Part shown: positions 59,047 to 64,000 of the stretch, piece after piece | Numbering within the stretch: position 1 is the first letter of the stretch | How the letters are laid out: each line of letters starts with the position of its first letter | Assembly (NCBI GenBank): GCA_019918135.1 | Contig: WBZZ01000886.1 | Span: forward strand, 1-64,000 | From: Paulinella micropora | Taxonomy: Eukaryota > Cercozoa > Imbricatea > Euglyphida > Paulinellidae | Length of the DNA: 64,000 bases | Direction of reading: 5' to 3' | Notes under the pieces: generated by a model | Seen by the model: only the letters and a program-made list of their open reading frames with translations | The model's database searches: none | Told to the model about the DNA's origin: nothing | Made by a program: the position numbers and the translations under genes

Positions 59047-59622
59047 ATGAATGTTCCCAAGGGAGAGATTTTTTGGGTCTGGGCGGTCGGGAAGGCGTTG
59101 CAGGACGCGTCAGGGGTCGTGGCGCCCGGGGAGATGCCGCCCAACAACCCGGAATGCGTGGCGGAGCTGAAAAAGTGCCACGCGTCACTGCAGTGGACGC
59201 TGCTGCCTTCGCACCAACAAACCTGCGAGGAGCTCAGGTCGTTGCACGGTTACAGCAGCAGCAGCGGCCAGGAAGAGGGCAAGGACGTTGGCAAGCCCGG
59301 CCGCATCAGCTGGTCACCGCCGCTCCCTATCCAGCTGGCCAAAGAAACCAGCGGCGGCGGCGGCCGGGACTCCGTGCGCGCGGGCGGCCGGCGCCGGCGC
59401 GCCCGTGCGCACACCGTGCCGGGATCACAACCTTCAGGCAAGAGCGACGAGGCCTACTTGTTTGTGTACAACCCCCACGTGTACATTCACGCGCCCCCGC
59501 CGAGGGCCCCGCCGAGGTCGGTCGCGTTGGAACTACACAGCTGTGACTTTGTGTTTCTCCGCGGCGGAGAAAAAACGCGCGCAGCAACTAGTAAACCGGA
59601 TCCGGAGTCAAGCCCGAGCTAG
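59047..59622 (+). CDS. Protein of unknown function
   Basis: With ATG 59047 (MNVPKGEIFWVWAVGKALQD) the protein has 191 residues. It has an N-terminal ordered part with two cysteines, a Gly/Ser/Arg-rich linker (residues ~75-135, including RAGGRRRRARAH) and a C-terminal segment of alternating hydrophobic residues (AYLFVYNPHVYIHA, VALELHSCDFVFL). It is convergent with the gene at 59753. An upstream in-frame ATG (58984) exists but the pyrimidine-AG context favours 59047. The end runs into an AGCT tetranucleotide repeat. Family unknown. Confidence 0.55.
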   Translation: MNVPKGEIFWVWAVGKALQDASGVVAPGEMPPNNPECVAELKKCHASLQWTLLPSHQQTCEELRSLHGYSSSSGQEEGKDVGKPGRISWSPPLPIQLAKETSGGGGRDSVRAGGRRRRARAHTVPGSQPSGKSDEAYLFVYNPHVYIHAPPPRAPPRSVALELHSCDFVFLRGGEKTRAATSKPDPESSPS

Positions 59623-59635
59623 CTAGCTAGCTAGC
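59616..59635. repeat. AGCT tetranucleotide repeat
   Basis: GAGCTAGCTAGCTAGCTAGC spans the stop codon of the gene at 59047. A further imperfect unit lies at 59638-59646. Confidence 0.9.
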
Positions 59636-59752
59636 CATCTAGCTAGTACTAAGAAAAAAAGGGGGGCGGGGAAGCTAGGAAACGTCGAAAGGAAAAATAC
59701 TTTTTTTAATCATTAAAAATTCTTACAACACAAAAAAAAAGTCCTGTTGAGC

Positions 59753-61492
59753 TCAAATGTCCCTGAGCAGAGCTTCATCTTCCTCTTCGAGCGCATGCCG
59801 CTTGCGCAAGTCGGCCTCGGCACTGTGCGGGACGTTGGCGATGCGCAGCTGTCTGTTGCTGGGCCCGGGCTCGTCGTCCAGCTCGTCGGGCGCGAAGCCA
59901 CCGCCTTCCCAGCCGGGCAGCGCCGAGGGCTTGCCGAGCTCCTCGGTCTTCTTGCTGGCGCCCGAGGCGTCCCACACACAGACGAGTTTGGGCACGCGCT
60001 TGAGGCAGAAGGCGCCGTTGGACAGGGGGTCGAAGCTGGCCCTGATGGTAAAGCCCACGGTGACGACGGAGCCGTTGCGAACTGCCTTCATGGCCGCAGC
60101 CTCGTTCATGAGCGGGTGCGACTCGCGGCGCATGTCGCGGAACAGGAGCTCAGTGAACTTGAGCTTGCTGCAGTCCAGCTCCGACGAGTTGCTGCTGGGC
60201 TGGGCCCCGCCGGGGCCGCCGGCGGCCTTGCCCTTGTTGTTGTACCTGGCGCTGAGGTCCACGTTCGGGAAGGAGTAGTTGCAGTGCGTGACGAGCGTAA
60301 ACTCCTGCGAGCCGCCGCCCTGTGACTCGGTCTTCTGGAAGAAGCCGCCGTTCTTGATGTAGCGCGAGTTGGACTTGCGCTCCACCGCCGTCATGGCCTT
60401 GATCTCGGCCGTCTTGGAGCGGATGACCACGTCGCGGAACTTGGCGAGTACCTGTCGCGGGTACACCCCCTGCGCGTCGGCGCTGAGCCCCATGTCGGTC
60501 GAGATGTCCTGCAGGCGGCTGTTGACGCACGGCATGGCCTGGCAGACCAGCGGCGCGCTCTCGGGGTCCTCGAGCGCGTCCAGCACACACCATACGGCTA
60601 GAAAGTCCAGGTACAGATCAAACACCACGGCCAGACCTCCGACCTCGTACGAGCTGCCGTCCGCCTTGACGACGCGCAGTGCGGGCGCAGCCTTGGACGG
60701 GAGCGCGACCGTGCTGAAGCTGCGCTGGATCCGCTCGGGGCGCAGACAGTCTTCCTCCGGGTTGATGTTGTAGCGGTGTGCAAAGTCCGCCGGGTTTGCA
60801 AACGAGCCGTACGCTATGCGGCCCAGCCTCTGCTTCTGCTCGTCCGTCGCGTGCTTGGACACAAACAAGTCACAGGAACCCACGGTCGCGGGGGGCGACG
60901 CAATGACCAAGTTGCGGCAGGCGCCCTTGCGGTCGCCCGAGGACGGGCGCTGCTGGGTAAAGCGTACCGTCACGATCTCCTTGTTGGGTTCCTTGATCGA
61001 CGGCAGGCGCTGCATCAGGTACGCGTTGCGCCCCGGCCCAACGAAGCGCGCCAGCTGCAGCCACTCCTCACCTGTTGCCTCGTCCTTGTTCACCTTGACG
61101 TACGTGTGCTTCAGCAAAAAGTCCGTGTTCACCAGGCTGGGCCAGATGTCCTGCGTCAGAACCTGCTGGTACACATCACCCAGCGACGCCCGCAGGTCGG
61201 GCGGCAGTTTTCCCAAGGGGACAAGCCCGTCGAGCTCGGTCGGCGGCTGCAGGCTCGCGCGCAGCAACGTCTCGGGCATCGAGCTCGGGTCCGCGAACGG
61301 GAAGAACTGGTGCGACGACAAGCTGGGAGGGCCGCCCGCCGCTACTGCTGCTTTCGTTTCAGCCGCAATTTGAGAAGACGTGGCATCCCAGTCTACTTCC
61401 TCTCGGCCTTCCTGCACCTTGCTTTTTTTGGGCGCGCGCCCCGAACTGCTCGACGACGACGACGAGGAGGAGGGCGTTGTGCGCTTGCTCAT
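59753..61492 (-). CDS. Protein of unknown function with serine-rich, basic N-terminus
   Basis: With ATG 61492 (MSKRTTPSSSSSS) the protein has 579 residues. It has an N-terminal run of ~10 serines, then a lysine-containing nuclear-localisation-like stretch (GRAPKKSKVQ) and a large, evenly structured body without membrane segments or obvious repeats. A Gly/Pro/Ser-rich loop lies at ~residues 430-450 and an acidic tail (LEEEDEALLRDI) closes it. An upstream in-frame ATG at 61570 would add 26 residues. The acidic tail and basic head are seen in viral single-strand-binding and nucleoprotein families, but that is analogy. It is one of the best-preserved frames. Convergent with the gene at 59047, with TTTTTTTAATCATTAAAAA (59701-59719) between them as a bidirectional end signal. 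Confidence 0.75.
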   Translation of the reverse strand: MSKRTTPSSSSSSSSSSGRAPKKSKVQEGREEVDWDATSSQIAAETKAAVAAGGPPSLSSHQFFPFADPSSMPETLLRASLQPPTELDGLVPLGKLPPDLRASLGDVYQQVLTQDIWPSLVNTDFLLKHTYVKVNKDEATGEEWLQLARFVGPGRNAYLMQRLPSIKEPNKEIVTVRFTQQRPSSGDRKGACRNLVIASPPATVGSCDLFVSKHATDEQKQRLGRIAYGSFANPADFAHRYNINPEEDCLRPERIQRSFSTVALPSKAAPALRVVKADGSSYEVGGLAVVFDLYLDFLAVWCVLDALEDPESAPLVCQAMPCVNSRLQDISTDMGLSADAQGVYPRQVLAKFRDVVIRSKTAEIKAMTAVERKSNSRYIKNGGFFQKTESQGGGSQEFTLVTHCNYSFPNVDLSARYNNKGKAAGGPGGAQPSSNSSELDCSKLKFTELLFRDMRRESHPLMNEAAAMKAVRNGSVVTVGFTIRASFDPLSNGAFCLKRVPKLVCVWDASGASKKTEELGKPSALPGWEGGGFAPDELDDEPGPSNRQLRIANVPHSAEADLRKRHALEEEDEALLRDI

Positions 61493-61747
61493 CTCTTTGG
61501 TTGGGCTTAAGGGGCTACTTTCTGATGTCGACCGCCTCCAAAGGGGGCGTCTTCGCAAAAGCTGCGCCACAACCTCCCCCCGCGGGGCACCCCCCCCCCT
61601 TTCTTGTCACCTTGGGCACACACGTCTGTGCATCCCCCCCCGCCGCGCACCCCCCCCCTTCCCCCCCCTCTCCCCCTCTTCCTTCCTCTTAGCCGAGGGA
61701 GAGAGGGAGGGGGGTAGAAGGGGTGGGGGGGGGGGGGGAAGCGCCGT
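61493..61747. other. Short spacer with C-run tracts
   Basis: C-rich stretches (61583-61600, 61635-61675) and a G-run (61725-61738) between two codirectional minus-strand genes. Nothing else seen. Confidence 0.5.
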
Positions 61748-63138
61748 CTACCGCAAGGATCCGCCGCTGATAACGCTGAGCGGTTCGCAAGCTGTGAGCG
61801 GTGGAGGAGGGTCCTGTTTGCCTGGCATTTGTTTTTCTAGCTCGGCCGGCGAGATGTGGTGAACTTGCAGGTAGCGAATTAAGGCGTCGGTGTCGATATC
61901 TTTGATCCCCCTGGCCTGCATAAAGCTGTCCTCCCAACCATACTCTGCCAGCAGCAGTTCGTGCGGGCGTAGGCTTTTGCCGGGCTTAAGGTAAAGGTGA
62001 AAGCTGCGATGGTTGAGGCGCGCGATCAAGGCGTTGCATTGTTCGGGCAGCGGGCTGGTCAGGGCGCAGTGCCCCAGCAGAACCGTGGGGATGCGTTTTT
62101 GCTGGCCGCCGTGAGGAGCGGCCGGCAGGTTGGGCTGATGTTTTCTGTCGACGTAGACTAGCGCGCTGCCCGCCTGCATAAAAGTCGCCTGCTCGCGCTC
62201 CCACAGCGTGGGGTCGCGCGAGGAGCCTCTGCCCGGTCGCTGGAGTTGCCTCCGCTGCCACGGTACAGTTTGGTGCGGAACTCTGCCACGAAGCGTGGCT
62301 GGTCCAGAGGAGGTATGTCCCGGCGAGACGCGAGTGTGAAGCCGTAGCTGGGCCAGTAGAGCACGTAGAAAAAGAAGTTGTACGAAACTACACGCAGCGC
62401 GTCGGCGCGTCCTGGGCCTCTACGACAGATTTGCTGGTAGAACTCGCTTTGCTCTCGTTCCTGCCGAGCATCGTCGGTAATTTGCGGCGTGCTGCTCTCG
62501 GCCTCGTCGAGTGTGGGTAGGAAGTGCTTTTTGGACAGGAGAAGGAAACTGGACCGACAGGGGGTAGCAGATTTTTTCTCCCTGAAGAGCAGCGTGTGTG
62601 TCCAAGCCGTCGCCTGGAAACGATTGCGTGTCCTGACCAGGCCGAGCTCGCTCTCGAGCCTGGCCGCCAGGTTGGGTGCTATGTTGGCGCACACGATCGC
62701 ACGCAAGGCGCGCTGCTGCTCCTTGGTGCGCGCCAGGGCCTGCACCAGGAACGCAGTTACCAAGGGCCCCAGCCGGTCTTCGCCGTTGTCCCAGAACGCC
62801 ACCAGGCAGTTGGGCTCAAGCTTGAGCTCGGCCGGCCAAGGCTGGCCCAGGACCCACAACCGGCCTAGGCTGGGCGGCAGCCCCGCTTCTCCCCAGCTCT
62901 CGGCGCTGTAGGCTGCTGCAACCAACTGCGTGCAGCCGCTCTCCTTGTAAGCCTCTTGCAACTCCCGGCCCGGGCTGGAGGGAGGAGCCGCGCCCAGCCC
63001 GCCCAGCCCGCGCAGCGGGCTGGTGATCTCTCGTAGAACTGGTCGCAGCCACAATGAGTTACAGTAGAAATAAGATCGGGGTCTTGATGATGTCAGGATG
63101 TCTCCTGCATTAGCCGTGAGGCCCCCGTTTTTAGACAT
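61748..63138 (-). CDS. Protein of unknown function, probable frameshift
   Basis: With ATG 63138 (MSKNGGLTANAGDILTS) a frame runs to 62158. A second frame picks up from about 62235 (RDPTLWEREQATFMQAGSAL, then VYVDRKHQPNLPAAPHGGQQ) and ends at 61748, so one gene of ~460 codons is split by one indel. A palindromic CCCGC...GCGGG element is embedded near 62985-63020 (encoding SPLRGLGGLGAAPP, as in the kinase and HNH copies). The middle part is Arg/Leu-rich and helical. No family recognised. It is divergent from the glycosyltransferase gene at 63341. An alternative ATG at 63186 would add a hydrophobic leader (MFLFLWLFFPC). Confidence 0.6.
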
Positions 63139-63307
63139 TAATTTCTTTTCAATACAAGGAAAAAAAAGCCAAAGAAAAAGAAACATCCGCCCCAGCAGCA
63201 GCTGCTGGGGGGAAATCGGCGGAGCACAGGGGGGGGACGGAGGGGAGGGGAGCGGCCGTGTTGCCCTTCTTCTCTCATCTCTTCCCTGGCTAGTAAAGGT
63301 TAAGGAG

Positions 63308-63340
<33 letters not shown>
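63139..63340 (+). promoter_or_regulatory. Divergent upstream region with (GA)n tract
   Basis: A GA dinucleotide run (63306-63340, interrupted once by AAAGAG) ends exactly at the ATG of the glycosyltransferase gene. On the other side is the start region of the minus-strand gene at 63138. GA tracts are length-unstable, so translation or promoter strength could vary. Confidence 0.45.
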
Positions 63341-63341
<1 letters not shown>

Positions 63342-64000
63342 TGGCGGTCAGAGTTCTAACCGCGATGGTCATGACATTTGCCGCCGTGGTAGTGAGCACA
63401 GCCGTGTGGGAGGAAGCCAATAGGTACACCTGCCCCAAGATTCTGAGTGGGTGGCTGGAAAAGTGCCGGGGTTGTGGAGACAGGCCATTTGCGTGCGTGC
63501 ACCAGGTGGCGATCCTGGGGCAGGAGCCGCCCGATCGTGTAGTCGAGCTGTGGAACTATTCCTTGTCGTTTTCCGCGTTGCTACCCCACGCGCAACACCT
63601 GCTCTGGCCGCACCAGCAGATCAGTTGCTTGATCTTTACCGCGTACCGCGAGTTCCACCAGTTTTATGGACTGCTAGGTGACTCGCCAGTGCACAAGAGG
63701 GCGGTAGCGGGGCTGGTGCTGCTGCACCACTGCGGAGGGGTGTATGCCGATCTGGGGCTGGAGCTATTACAAAACTCAACGTGGCCGTCGTCGCGGGGGC
63801 AGTTCCCGTTGCCAGCACCGGAGCCGGAAGAGGACGGCAGCTATCTGCCGGCCAGCTACTTTTTGTCGGAGCTGCCGGTGTTGATGGCGGCCCACCCGCA
63901 GCGCGTGGGCATGCCGTACCTAGTGCTGCTGCGCTACATGTCGTCCTTGGCGCTGCCCTGGCACGACAGGATTTGGAGCGCCAATTTCTCGTTCTCGGAC
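63341..64000 (+). CDS. GT32-type (DXD) glycosyltransferase, N-terminal part (runs off right edge)
   Basis: From ATG 63341 the frame is open for 220 codons to the window end. It starts with a short signal anchor (LTAMVMTFAAVVVSTAVW) and a CxxC pair (EKCRGCGDR). It then shows the order expected of OCH1/capsular-type glycosyltransferases: ending in SPVHKRAVAGLVLLHHCGGV, then YADLGLELL, where the family has K.AD..RY..LY..GG.Y.D.D. The second Asp of the DXD metal site is Gly here, so activity is uncertain. The rest of the catalytic domain continues beyond 64000. Giant viruses often glycosylate their own fibres with such enzymes; in this case it is inferred. Confidence 0.7.

Noticed and set aside
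60776..61510. A 244-codon plus-strand frame
   Set aside because: It is antisense to the gene at 59753-61492 and has an arginine-rich composition without motifs.

Overview
The window looks like part of a large, intron-poor DNA genome with GC-rich genes and very repetitive, homopolymer-rich spacers. Gene content (F-box/leucine-rich-repeat proteins, C2H2 zinc-finger proteins, HNH endonucleases, a Fanzor/TnpB-like nuclease, a divergent protein kinase, a nicotinamidase fusion, a GT32-type glycosyltransferase, a Sel1 remnant) fits a giant virus of protists (Nucleocytoviricota) best. A protist nuclear contig, or viral DNA integrated in one, is not excluded: no hallmark gene (capsid, DNA polymerase, packaging ATPase) was recognised, and roughly 40-50% of the window is non-coding repeat. 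I put a viral origin at about 60-65%.

Layout. 1-0.9 kb: 5' part of a Fanzor-like gene leaving the window on the minus strand. 2.3-9.6 kb: a large HNH-domain protein (3749-5872), an element with 19-bp terminal inverted repeats (6279-6476), a Sel1 fragment, a kinase-like gene (7068/7149-8753) and a truncated copy of the HNH gene. 10-24 kb: the most gene-dense block, with a type II membrane protein, an F-box/LRR protein, a 695-residue unknown protein, an alpha/beta hydrolase, a five-finger C2H2 protein divergent from a membrane protein across a pair of 17-bp palindromes, a second F-box/LRR gene, a coiled-coil protein and a possible histone-fold relic. 24-38 kb: a gene graveyard of repeat modules with fragments of F-box, hydrolase and RING-finger genes. 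38-45.5 kb: two large F-box/LRR paralogues flanking an unknown gene. 45.5-51.4 kb: an array of repeated spacer modules. 51.4-64 kb: a ten-finger C2H2 protein carrying a nuclease-like domain, a third HNH gene, a nicotinamidase fusion gene, three genes of unknown function and a glycosyltransferase running off the right edge.

Two themes run through the window. First, at least seven otherwise coherent genes are interrupted by apparent 1-nt frameshifts, some in homopolymers (for example a C41 run); either these are assembly errors or many genes are decaying. Second, the spacers are built from a small set of recurring modules: an element of about 180 bp with 38-bp terminal inverted repeats, a terminator-like module with a TTTAATTAAA core, G-run/GGCGCC/C-run palindromes, a GAGCCCCC hairpin, and a hairpin with ATATGGCCGAAAAAGGCAG arms. 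Some of these have entered coding sequence, notably in the kinase and HNH genes. No tRNA, rRNA or CRISPR array was seen.
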